Assembly (NCBI GenBank): GCA_034770075.1
Contig: CM068377.1
Coordinates: 75,219,358-75,283,357, forward strand
Reading direction: 5' to 3'
DNA: 64,000 nucleotides
Origin: Aralia elata
Lineage: Eukaryota > Streptophyta > Magnoliopsida > Apiales > Araliaceae
Notes under the pieces: generated by a model
Told to the model about the DNA's origin: nothing
The model's database searches: none
Seen by the model: the letters and a program-made list of their open reading frames with translations, nothing else
Part shown: piece after piece, positions 10,131 to 21,062 of the stretch
How positions within the stretch are numbered: position 1 is the stretch's first letter
Layout of the letters: every line of letters begins with the position of its first letter
Made by a program: the position numbers and the translations under genes

Positions 10131-11707
10131 ATCGTTCCTAATCATTGGATTACTAAAAAGGGGATTAGTGAATCCGAATAGATTAGTACATACGTTGCTT
10201 GCTCTTAAAAAGAGGATGATTGATCTCATAATCATTTGTGTGGAGACACTAAAGCAAGTATGTAGGTGTTTATTGGAGAATAAGTTCACTGAACGTGGCT
10301 CGCTAAGGAATACCTAATGGACTTTTACTCGCCTGTCAATAGGAATTCCTCTAGTGATAGTAGTACAAGTGATCCTTGGACTTGAGATCATCACAATATC
10401 CTGTGTATGATGAGTTATACTTTGGCATGTCCCTTAAGACCCTTAGGGTATATCAAAGGGTATGATGGGCATAATAAGTTATACATGGAGATAGGTGAAT
10501 GATCAATAAAGAATCTACCACTTCTAGTAAAAGGAGAGAATGTCCTATGTGATTCGATAAATGACGACTCAGAAGTCTTTGGCCAAAACAGAATGAAATT
10601 AGAAAGGAGTTTCTAATTTACATTATCAGAGTTGTTCATTTGAGAATCGAAATACATATAATTAAATAAAATAAGACTTGACAGTAATCCCATGTCTTAT
10701 ATTTAATTGGGACATTGTATGGTAGAAGGATTGAATTGTACGATAACTATTCACTGAAAGGTTCTTTTATGATTAATGTTGAAATCTATATTATCTGGAA
10801 AGTCATTGATCGCTAAGGGGGCTTACCCTTATTGTAGAATAAATATTATTTATTTAAATGAATTAAATAGTTTAATTTATTTATTTAAATATAATTAGAA
10901 TTGTTCTAATTAATTTATTCACAACCGGTTTAATATGGAGAACCTAAAGGGTCACACCGCAAAAGAAAAATATTTATTTAAGAAGTAAATGGCATAATTA
11001 TAATAATAAGTTAAGTGTATTTAATTTAATCTATGGAGATAGAATAAATTAAATAGCTTAATATTTATTATTTAATATTTTGGAAATATTAAATATAAAT
11101 TAATAAGAGGAGTCTTATTATTATTATTACTATTATTATTATTTAATTCCTAAAAGAGTTTGGGAATTAATTAATAAAATTACTCTCATAAATTCCTAAT
11201 TGGATTAGGAGTTTAATTAAAATTAAAACCATAATCCTAAATAGTTTAAGAGGGTTACCTATATCTATAAATAAGAGGAGTCGTATCATGATTTAGGGTT
11301 AGACAATTACACACTCTTCCATAAGAATTGGAGAGAGAGAGTACTTGCAATTTCTATAGAGATATAAACTAGGATTTTGCCAACACCCATCTTCTTGAAC
11401 AACTATTATTCCTTGGTGGATCACCTCTAGAGGCCAAACACTTGGGTTGCTAACGTTGATCAAAGGAAGGAATTTAATCGGTGGAATTCAAGGAGAACGC
11501 GAAGGAATTGGAGGTGAACTTGTACCTAAGGAAGGTAGAATTCTACAAGAGTATAATTCTTATTCTCCATCTCTTTCGTTTAATTAATAATTGTGCATAA
11601 AGAAAGATCATGGTGATGGTTTGTATAAAATTTTAAAATTTGATTTTATCGCGCTTCCGCTTTATTTATGTAATTTGTTTACATGTTCGCGTTATACAAA
11701 CCTAACA
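9924..11707 (+). mobile_element. 5' LTR of the plus-strand copia
   Basis: Runs from TGAAAGTAGTATGCACAC to ACAAACCTAACA (1784 bp), followed at once by a PBS. A direct copy with scattered differences lies at 29645-31447. It contains a TATA box at 11266. The reading frames inside are not supported as genes. Confidence 0.93.
11266..11273 (+). promoter_or_regulatory. TATA box of copia LTR
   Basis: tataaata, about 440 bp before the LTR end, in a flank conserved in all three copies of this LTR. Position fits an R-U5 start downstream. Confidence 0.6.
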
Positions 11708-11708
11708 G

Positions 11709-11721
11709 TGGTATCAGAGCC
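11709..11721 (+). other. Primer binding site (initiator Met tRNA)
   Basis: TGGTATCAGAGCC lies 1 nt after the LTR end. It is the standard plant copia/gypsy PBS, complementary to the 3' end of initiator Met tRNA, which primes minus-strand cDNA synthesis. Confidence 0.93.
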
Positions 11722-11850
11722 AAACTTTATGCAAATTATTAATTGTTTTGATTCTGTATATACATTGATATGTGTTTAGAATAATTTAATTGGGCATAAC
11801 TGTTTGTGTAAAATTATTTTATTTTATTTATTAAATTTTTTTTTAAAAAA

Positions 11851-12026
11851 TGGTCAAAGTCAACGGTCAAGCGTTGACCGTTGACTGGTCAAACTTTGAC
11901 TGGTCAACTGATGACATGGCATTGACTGCTGATGTGGCACATGCTGCTGATGTGGCGCTAACTGGTCAACTGTTGACTGCTCACATGGCGCTGACTGGTC
12001 AACTGTTGACTGCTGACGGGTCAACC
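11851..12026 (+). promoter_or_regulatory. Cluster of 14 TTGACY words (W-box-like) in the copia leader
   Basis: Counting both strands, 14 copies of TTGAC(C/T) fall in about 175 bp, partly as the tandem unit tggtcaactgttgactgct. TTGACY is the known core of the W-box bound by WRKY transcription factors. The frame open across it is a periodicity effect. Binding is inferred, not shown. Confidence 0.55.
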
Positions 12027-12048
12027 TTTAAAAATGAAATAATTAATT

Positions 12049-12120
12049 TGGGGCTAGAGGGTTTTGAACCCTTGACCTATTGGTCATATGTTGGAAGCCT
12101 TACCACTACACCAGAATCAC
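12049..12120 (-). other. Degenerate tRNA-like (SINE-head-like) sequence
   Basis: On the minus strand, TGGTGTAGTGGTAAGG fits a Pol III A box. GGGTTCAAAACCC, whose start is 43 nt downstream, fits a B box with its T-stem. The spacing matches a 72-nt tRNA. The acceptor arms pair at only about four of seven positions and the anticodon stem is unconvincing, so this is not a functional tRNA. It lies in the copia leader, directly after the TTGAC cluster. Confidence 0.4.
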
Positions 12121-13309
12121 TCTTGATTAAGAATCAGAATGTTTAATATTTAAACTATATAATTCTGGATTTGAACTTTGACTTAGAGGTTTGTTTGATT
12201 ATTTCTTTTAAAAGTTTATGATCAGGATTGACCTCATTTTTTTTATTTTTTTATTTTTGTAAATTAAAATAAAGGAGTTTATTTTGATTTGGAATTTGAT
12301 TAAAAATAAAGGAGTTTATTTTTATGCAAAAAAAAATTGGATAAATTAAAATAAAGAAGTTTATTTTGATTTGGAATTTGATTAAAAATAAAGGAGTTTA
12401 TTTTTATTCAAAATTGGATAAATTAAAATAAAAGAGTTTATTTTGATGTGGAATATGATTAAAATAAAGAAGTTTATTTTAATTGGAATTGAATTTCATG
12501 ATAACTAATTAGAGTTGGAATTGGATTCCATGATAACTAATTGAAGTTGAAATTGAATTTTATACTAACTAATATTGCCCATTAAATGATATCAATGCAT
12601 ATATGGAATAGTTTTATTATTCATGAGATGAATATTATTTATTGATGCATATGGAGATATGTATGATAATAAATAGGGATTGATTATGGACTACTGACCA
12701 ATGTGTGATTGAATTTATTTTAGTGGATGCCTGAATAAATGGGTTTTTATAAATGGGGTCTGCGTACCTCGTCTTCTCTAGTTTTTCTTGATGTAAATTC
12801 TATCTTCCTTCTATGTACCTCCCCTTGACTGCTGATCGAGGTTTTTATTTATTGTAAATAGTTTATGTAATTGGTTTAGTTAGAATTACTTGAAGAATTG
12901 GAGATAAAGGAGCGCTTGAAGACCTGTTTGTATAGAGCCCGGGTTTAAATGTAATAGTTATATTTAAATTTTGTTCTTGCACCCTAGGTTTGACCTTTTG
13001 GTTCACTTGGTGGCTCTAGTGAACCAAACTAGAATAAAAGTCCATAATCAATCCGGGTAGAATATAGTATTCTATATGTGCATGCTTACTATGTATATAT
13101 ATTATATATTATCCAACATGCTTCGTATGTCAAATAATATGACACGTATTATATATATATATGCATGCGCGCTAAACAAGATGAGACAAATAATAACAAA
13201 CCCCTCAAAGAAAATCATATTAAGTCCTAAGCGTTCAAAGATATTCGGAATATCGAACGTCGCCTTCTAGCATGATAAAGCAATAGAGTATTAAATATTT
13301 AATATGAGT
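12121..13309 (+). other. Rest of the copia leader, no gene seen
   Basis: A/T-rich and without a credible ORF. It holds the ~60-bp repeats at 12255-12490 and, near its right end, 'gagtattaaatattta' (13287-13302), which recurs at 24111 on the far side of the chromovirus block. That links the two halves of the leader. Confidence 0.6.
12255..12490. repeat. A/T-rich tandem repeat, six half-units
   Basis: Six copies of 'aataaa(g)gagtttatttt' (variants aagaag, aaaaga) start near 12266, 12306, 12350, 12386, 12428 and 12464. Two alternating half-units, ending 'gatttgg' or 'tatgc/tattc', give a higher-order period of about 80 bp. Confidence 0.75.
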
Positions 13310-13376
13310 TTGTTGTGCACACACAATGTAACGAGACGAGTTAATTGAGTCGTGATTCTGGGGACAGAATCCTTTT

Positions 13377-13389
13377 AAGGGGGGAGAGA
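13377..13389 (+). other. Chromoviral polypurine tract, left copy
   Basis: aaggggggagaga directly abuts the LTR start TGTGACAAACG. It is preceded by 'ggggacagaatcc', a phrase also found before the PPT of the minus-strand chromovirus (46333-46370). It primes plus-strand cDNA and marks the end of an internal region that is otherwise missing here. Confidence 0.8.
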
Positions 13390-16139
13390 TGTGACAAACG
13401 AGAATTTTGTAACTTAATTTGAATATTTATTGATTGAATAAATATTTTTCGATGATTTGATTGTTAAATTAATTGATTAATTGATGAAATTATGGTAGAT
13501 TAATTTAATTATATGTGTTACATTAGTTATATTAATGTGGAGAATTTTTATATTTAAAGTATGTATTTAATTGAATTTATTTGATTACATACATTATTTA
13601 AATAAGTATAATATTATTTCTAATTAATTTAATATTAATTAGAGATTTAATAATTTGTCATTATTAATATAGGAGAATTTTCTTTATGTGACTAGGTGAT
13701 TTAATGTAGAATTATTCTATTTTATTTAATTGATTTAAATGAGATTATTGAAATAATTAATTTTGTGACATTAACTATATTATAAGTAATTTATTAAAAT
13801 AAACCAAAAGAAGAGCTTTAAAAAAACTAGCCAAACAAGGCCTTAGGGGAGGTTGGTGTCAGTTAACCCATTATGGGATCAACTGACACCCATGATTAAG
13901 CCAGTTGGTTCATTACGTATTATTATTATCAGTTCTTAGAAATTAAGTCAGAGCAATACAGAGAGAAAATTTGTGAAAATCTTGAGATTGAAGAAGGAAT
14001 TTGGAGAATCAAAGAGTTTCTTTCATTTTCTTACAAGTCTAAACCATTAATCAAAGGTAACTCACTAAATTCAAGTTTAATTACGTTCTTCAGTTCCTCC
14101 ATGAAAAATTTGAGTTCTTTGTAAATTTAGCTTATGAACAAATTATTAAGAATTTGATGTTAGATGATTATAAGTATGCATTGATGTGTTTTGTATGATT
14201 TATATATGATTTATAGTAATTAAATCTATGAGATTATGTGTTTAATTGAAATTCTAAAATTTACAGAGTAGTTATTGACGAACATGGCTTAAATGTATGA
14301 AATTGGTACTTGATTTACATGTTAATTGGTCAAATTGGTTACTAAATTATGTTTATGCACGTAAAAACGAAATGAATAAAAATTAAACGGATAGATTTGG
14401 TTAAAAAACGAATGTACAGTGATTAATTTTGTTAACTGTATCAAAACTTGACAATAAAGTATGAACAGTTAAATTTTAGCCTTTAATTGGGTTGTTTAGG
14501 TTATCTGTGATGCTAAAATCATTGTTTATGGAATGGGTTTTGATTTCATACTATATATGATAATTGGGTATGTTTAATTTGATGTTAGAATAAGAAGATT
14601 AGAATTTTTTGGCCTGTTTTTGTGTTCTTCGCGAACTGTAGGAACTGAATTTCGAGTCCACCGCCTCGGCGGTGGAATTACTCTAGAAATGCCGCCCCAG
14701 CGGTGAAATTGAACTGACTTTGTCGCCCCGGCGATGACCCCGCCCCAGCGACAAAATTGAACTAGAATTCCCGTCCCGACGGTAGGGTCGCCCCGACGAC
14801 GATTTGTAAAGGAATCCACCGCCCCGGCGGTGGAACTAAAAAAAAGTAAAAAGAAGAGCGTAAAAATTTTATTCTTTCTTTGTGATCATGTTATGTTATC
14901 GTAGACATATCTAAAGATTAGGCTAACATATTAATTGAAGTATTAAATGATATTGGATGAGAACGAGTCCTGAAGTGTTTATAATACTGTAACTAATTGT
15001 TGTTAGTATTTTATAAACGGAATGTATAGGTTGATTAGAGAACGTGAGTCTTAAATTTATAGTCTACGCACGAGGCACGTATCTTATCCTTACTTTTACG
15101 TTTACGTAAGTTTTCTACCGTGATTTATTATTTCGTTGAAAGCAAGCAACCTAATACTACCTTGATTTCAATTACGCAAGTTCCTAAATTTCATTATCTT
15201 AGAATGCAAGCTTCATAATGCTATTACTTACTTGAGCAAGTTATTATTCCTATTGCATTCAATTTCATGGATTCAATGAGAAGTTCTAAATTCTTTTTTT
15301 GTAATATTTCAGTTATACAGAATTTACCTAATTGTACTTTTTTTTGAGATTTAGTCCTTGATTCTTGAATATTAATTACATTGTTATTGAACCTTGATTG
15401 ACTAGCGAACCCTTATTGATTCGACTAGTCCATAGTTGATGAGCGTTCTAAATTCTAGAAACGTTATTGAATCCAAACGAAACTTCCTTTGGTGCGGACT
15501 CCGATGTCAAACTGAGATGAACAACCCTTATACAGGGGATTTTATTTACGCGTTAGCGTTAAGATGTTATGCACATACATGGTACAAAGGGCTGATCCCC
15601 CTGAGTACGAGAAGTAAGGTCCATATAGTCTTATGACTGTTAAAGGTTTAAGGTAGAATTACTGATGACTTGGGACATAGTTCGTGGTCTTAAGACCCTC
15701 AGATGTTCTTTTGAATCTTCGATTATTCGATACCCATTGTTTATTCGCATGTTATTATTACTATTTTATTGTGTTACTTGCTGGGCAATTATTGCTCACC
15801 CCTTGCATATTAACATTGCAGCTAAAGTTGAAAGAACTGATGAGCCATCCACTAGTAAGGACAAAGGAAAAGCAAATAAGTGATGAATACTTATTTTTAA
15901 TTGTCTAAATGATGTTTATGTAATAGACCTAATTTATGTTTCCACATTGATGTTTATTTAAGGTTAGATGACCTGGGATTTATTTATGAATGATGTTGTA
16001 ACCCTTTAATGGGAGATTCCTATTTTAATTAATAGTATTTCCATTATGATTGAATGGGTAGTTAGATGTGATGTGATGTATATGGATAATGAACACCAAA
16101 TCCTGAGGAAACGAAGTACCCAGATTTGGGGGTGTCACA
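13390..16139 (+). mobile_element. Chromovirus LTR, left copy (2750 bp)
   Basis: Starts TGTGACAAACGAGAATTTTG and ends TTTGGGGGTGTCACA, followed by a PBS. A second copy occupies 17923-24102 around a nested solo LTR. A GC-rich run of CCGCCCCGGCGGTGG-type words lies at 14657-14836. Open frames such as 15436-15908 are not conserved as proteins and are treated as LTR sequence. Confidence 0.9.
14657..14836. repeat. GC-rich near-palindromic words inside the LTR
   Basis: About eight words of the type ccgcc(c/t)cggcggtgg, gccgccccagcggtg, gtcgccccggcgatg stand out in otherwise A/T-rich LTR DNA. Each has inverted CCGCC/GGCGG-like arms. The right LTR carries the same set, split by the solo-LTR insertion at 19289. 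Confidence 0.75.
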
Positions 16140-16142
16140 GGT

Positions 16143-16154
16143 TGGTATCAGAGC
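16143..16154 (+). other. Primer binding site of the chromovirus
   Basis: TGGTATCAGAGC lies 3 nt after the LTR end (TGTCACA ggt). It matches the initiator Met tRNA PBS. Confidence 0.92.
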
Positions 16155-16373
16155 TGTAGGTTATGAACCTTAGGTGGGGAAACCTTAGGATAGTAGCCTT
16201 TTTAAGAGTTAAAAAATATAGTGGTGATAAACTCTCATCGAGTTCTAAGGAATGAATTAAGGAAATTCATTAAAGATAATAAAAGACTTTATGTGTTATG
16301 TGTTTATGTGTTAACAAACTATGTGTTGCGACTAGTGCCGAGTATTAATTAAAACTTAAACTTTGTTGTCAGG

Positions 16374-17132
16374 ATGTCAGATGTTGGAGGATCCAGTCAG
16401 CCTAGGGAGATTGAGCCCCGAGTGGCTGGAGAGGAGGAGCCCCGTGATATCCATGTTATCCGGGAGCAGTTGATACACAGAGAGCCATCTCCATTGATCA
16501 CAGTTGTGGGTCAGGAGTATGAGCCCGAGTCTGATCCAGTGGAGGATCCTGAGGAGGTAGAGGCTGAGGAGGATGATGAGGATTCCGAGGAGGTACCCCT
16601 TACCTCTGTTGATGTTGAGATGTACGATGCCTTGTATGGTCGTACCATAGAGTTGTAGGACAGGGTCAGAGATTGGGAGAGACTGGCAAATATACGCCAG
16701 AATTTTATAGAACAGAAGGATGAGAAGATTGAGGATCTTGAGATACGTCTTGGAGACGTAGAATGGAAGTTAGTTCAGGCAGAGAGTCAAAAAGAAGACT
16801 TGCTGGCTGAGAATGAAAAGATGAAACTTGAGATTCAGAAATTAAAGGATGATTTGAATGAGGAGTTAGCAGAACGTGTTAGAGTAGAGGATGCTTGGAT
16901 GAATAACGCTCAACGTGCAGAAATTTTCGAAGAAGGTGAACGGGCAAAGAAGGCTAAGATTGAGGAGACAGACTATACTTTCCAGACAGCGATTGATAGG
17001 GCCCAGGATCGAGTTCTCCACTATCCAGTTCAGTTCGAGGACTTGCCATGGTACATGTTGGATCGCAGGACGATGTGTCGTATCATGGAAGAAGAACGTA
17101 GACAGGCAGTTCGACGCCTTAGTAGGCCGTGA
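16374..17132 (+). pseudogene. Pre-gag ORF: acidic N-terminus, coiled coil, basic C-terminus (one stop)
   Basis: One frame of 252 codons runs from ATG 16374 to TGA after SRP, with a single TAG at 16656-16658 (codon 95). Residues ~45-90 are strongly acidic (runs such as EEDDEDSEE). Residues ~95-200 are heptad-rich (RDWERLANIRQ, IEDLEIRLGDVEWKLVQAES, NEKMKLEIQKLKDDLNEEL) and should form a coiled coil. The end is basic (EEERRQAVRRLSRP). It sits between PBS and gag, 297 bp upstream of the gag ATG. A protein of the same layout, with a similar RRELRVAVRRSRR end, is at 58887-59680 in another chromovirus. I do not recognise a named family. Conservation of the layout argues that it was translated. Confidence 0.7.
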
Positions 17133-17428
17133 TAGGAGGAGTTTTGAATTATGTGTAAATATTTATGGTAGTTAATGATGTAAATTCCAGCGTGCTTATA
17201 CATAATGGAATATGACTATTTAATCCTAAAGATTGTTTGATCTTAGGATAGTTGATGTAAATAGCAGTGATGTTATCTTTCTATGTTTAATACTTTTGAA
17301 TGAATGAAATATCAGTTTTATTTGAAGAAGTTATGTGTTAAATGTTTAACATGAATTGTTTAAGTTATATGTTGAACACTTAAGGAAATTGAGTATTAAT
17401 CTAATAAGCGCATATTCTTGAACAGAAA

Positions 17429-17838
17429 ATGCCGCCGAGACGCCAACCACGTCAACAAGCTTAGGAGAGCTCTACTAACAACAACGACGTGAATGCTAAT
17501 CCTGTTCAGGAATTGGTGAACCTTTTAGCTGGAGCACATGTGAATCAGCCGCAAGCTCCACCTGTGACGTCATTTAAGGATTTCAAAGCAGTAGGACCAC
17601 CAAAATTTAGAGGTTCCCTGAACCCGATTGAAGCCCAAACTTGGGTGATGGAGATGGAGAAAGTATTTGACGTTGCTACGGTCAGTGAGGATCAAAAGAC
17701 TGCCTTTGCAACGGTCATGCTTAAGTCAGAGGCCAGTTACTGGTGGCAAGCGAATAAAGTTCGAGGAGGTCAGGGTGTAATCGCATGGGAGAGGTTTAAG
17801 GAGATGTTCTTTGAGATGTACTTTCCGACGAGTTAATT
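17429..17838 (+). pseudogene. Chromovirus gag, N-terminal fragment
   Basis: Starts MPPRRQPRQQA, then TAG (17462-17464), and continues through FKAVGPPKFRGSLNPIEAQ, WVMEMEKVFDV, SYWWQANKVRGG and ERFKEMFFEMYFP. This is the capsid-forming retrotransposon gag domain; the same blocks (GPPEFRGTTD, WVEEIEKVFEVA, ANYWWKANKG) occur in gag at 58062-58490. After FPTS the frame ends in sequence joined directly to the PPT region, so the rest of gag and all of pol are deleted. The start was chosen because MPPRRQPR is shared by both gags. Confidence 0.9.
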
Positions 17839-17909
17839 GAGTTTGTTGTGCACACACAATGTAACGAGACGAGTTAATTGAGTCGTGATTCTAGGGACAG
17901 AATCCTTTT

Positions 17910-17922
17910 AAGGGGGGAGAGA
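17910..17922 (+). other. Chromoviral polypurine tract, right copy
   Basis: aaggggggagaga before TGTGACAAACG. The ~85 bp upstream, including the copia-like word ttgttgtgcacacacaa (17843-17859), duplicate 13306-13389 almost exactly. Confidence 0.85.
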
Positions 17923-20811
17923 TGTGACAAACGAGAATTTTGTAACTTAATTTGAATATTTATTGATTGAATAAATATTTTTCGATGATTTGATTGTTGA
18001 ATTAATTGATTAATTGATGAAATTGTGGTTGATTAATTTAATTATATGTGTTACATTAGTTATATTAATGTGGAGAATTTTTATATTTAAAGTATGTGTT
18101 TAATTGAATTTATTTGATTAAATACATTATTTAAATAAGTATAATGTTCTTTCTAATTAATTTAATATTAATTAGAGATTTAATAATTTGTCATTATTAA
18201 TATAGGAGAATTTTCTTTATGTGACTATGTGATTTAATGTAAAATTATTCTATTTTATTTAATTGATTTAAATGAGATTATTGAAATAATTAATTTTGTG
18301 ACATTAACTATATTATAAGTAATTTATTAAAATAAACCAAAAGAAGCGCTTTAAAAGACTAGCCAAACAAGGCCTTAGGGGAGGTTGGTGTCAGTTAAAC
18401 CATTATGGGATCAACTGACACCCATGATTAAGCCAGTTGGTTCATTACGTATTATTATTACCAGTTCTTAGAAATTAAGTCAGAGCAATACAGAGAGAAA
18501 ATTTGTGAAAATCTTGAGATTGAAGAAGGAATTTGGAGAATCAAAGAGTTTCTTTCATTTTCTTACAAAGTCTAAACCATTAATCAAAGGTAACTCACTA
18601 AATTCAAGTTTAATTACGTTCTTGAGTTCCTTCATGAAAAATTTGAGTTCTCTGTAAATTTATCTTATGACCAAATTATTAAGAATTTGATGTTAGATGA
18701 TTATAAGTATGAATTAATGTGTTTTGTATGATTTATATATGATTTATAGTAATTAAATCCATGAGATTATGTGTTTAATTGAAGTTCTAGAATTTACAAA
18801 ATAGTTATTGACGAACATGGCTTAAATGTATGAAATTGGTACTTGATTTACATATTAATTGGTCAAATTGGTTACTAAATTATGTTTATGCACGTAAAAA
18901 ACGAAAAGAATGAAAATTAAACGGATAGATTTGGTTAACAAACGAATGTATAGTGATTAATTTTGTTAACTGTATCAAAACTTGACAATAAAGTATGAAC
19001 AGTTAAATTTTAGCCTTTAATTAAGTTGTTTAGGTTATCTGTGATGCTAAAATCATTGTTTATGGAATGAGTTTTGATTTTATACCATATATGATAATTG
19101 AGTATGTTTAATTTGATGTTAGAATAAGAAGATTAGAAATGTTTGGCCTGTTTTTGTGTTCTTCGCGAACTGCAGGAACTGAATTTCGAGTCCACCGCCC
19201 CGGCGGTGGAATTACTCTAGAAATGCCGCCCCAGCGGTGTCACCGCCCCGGCAGTGAAATTGAACTGACTTTGTCGCCCCGGCGATGATGTGACACCCCC
19301 AAATCCGGGTTTCCTAACCTCGAATTCGGTGTTCACGATACTCAACAACAAACATACTTTCTAACTAATGCGGAATAATAAACATACAATGTCTATCGAA
19401 ATAGTAATAAAGTCTTACAATCATGGTCCCAAGGTTCTTTAACCTTAACTTAAAACATACCCTTAATACAATAAGAGTTCACATAACCAAATAACATTTA
19501 AGATAAACTAGTACATAAGCCATATCAGGCAACTACTCTTGCACCTTCCCTTTTCCTTTGCCCCCTTTAGACGTTTCTGCCTTAGCTGAAATAAAGATCA
19601 TGATATAGCAAGGGTAAGCAACTAATTTGCTTAACAAGTTTATACACAAGGGAGATATATCATGAATAGAAGGAAGTTTCGCTTTCAATGTTCAACAACA
19701 GTATAAAATTGTGAAGAAACATGAATTAATAGTCGACAATTGAATATTCGAATAATTGAATGACAGTTATTGAGTGGTTGAAAATAACCATAGACATTTG
19801 CCAAGGTTCTCAGCATTTAAACTGGACCTCTTAATATGTTTTGGTAATCAAGGGGATCAGCCTTTCATACCCCGTGATTTATGCATAAACACTTAATAAA
19901 CCAGCATTGATATCATGCCTTAATCAAATTTATCCTTTTCTCAGCCAAGAGTTCTTACCATAGCAATTTAATAAGAACAACTTTTAAAATACATTTGATT
20001 TAACAAATTTAGACATGCTTGATCTAGCTGATACAAATAGCATAGATCTATCTCATAAACAGTTCATGCTTGAAAGAACTTTAATCTAATTCACAGTTCA
20101 ATAGTAATAGAATAGGAATTCAATTGCACAAGGTGCGAATCTCAATAACCAGTATAGATGTGAATAATCAACAATAATTATTCACTAACATGCTGCGAAA
20201 ATAATAACTCGAGTTTGAGTTAGGGAACTTGTCTGTCTGCTCAGCTACAAATAATTCTAGCTTTAACTAATTGGCCTTGAAGAACCTAACATTGATAACG
20301 TCGATCTATCAATTAGTACTGCGTAGTTGCATTTCGATACGCTTACTCATGCTATTTATTTAACAATTAAGCAAATCACTTAGCACACATAAGCAAATAA
20401 ACTATCGTAAATCCTATAAGACACTTAATTGATCTTTAGGTTGATGGTTTAATCAATTAACAATGTTTCCCTTAAGTGGTAAACACTTATTAAACCCTTA
20501 AACAATTAATAATAATTGTTCAATTAATTAGCATTACTTTTTCTTAAGTAATACTCATTTATTAAACCCTTAAACAATTAATTATAATTGTTTAATTAAT
20601 GAGTTATTTAAACTCTCTCTATTTTATTAACTCTATCTTCATTTAATTACTATTAAATAATAATTAATTAATTATCTTTAGTTATTATTATTAATAGTAA
20701 TTAATAACTAATTATATTCACTTATTATTTAATTATTAATTAAGTAATAATCGAATTATAAATTTTAGTTGTCTTTAATTATTATTTAAGATTAAATAAT
20801 AATTAATTAAG

Positions 20812-21062
20812 TTTGTTTATTATTTAAAGTTAATCAAATAATAAATAATTAATTAGTGCGTAACAATTATCTTAAGTTATTATTTAATAATAAATAATAA
20901 CTAATTAGATTTATTTATTATTTAAAGTTAATCAAATAATAAATAATTAATTAGTAAATATGAATTATCTTTAGTTATTATTTAATAATAAATAACTAAT
21001 TAGGTTTATTTATTATTTAAAGTTAATCAAATAATAAATAATTAATTTACAATTCTTAATTA
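20812..21062. repeat. ~95-bp A/T-rich tandem repeat, about three copies
   Basis: The phrase 'tttattatttaaagttaatc', 'aaataataaataattaatt' recurs three times, separated by 'atctttagttattatttaa'-type sequence, within the solo LTR. Confidence 0.7.

Noticed and set aside
12049..12120. A functional tRNA gene
   Set aside because: Acceptor and anticodon stems do not pair properly; only the A and B boxes and their spacing are tRNA-like.
11850..12146. 98-aa frame after the copia PBS
   Set aside because: Encoded by a tandem TTGAC-rich repeat and running into a tRNA-like sequence; no similarity to a retroelement protein.
14574..14819. 81-aa minus-strand frame
   Set aside because: Spans GC palindromic words within a chromovirus LTR; not preserved in the right LTR copy, where the solo LTR interrupts it.
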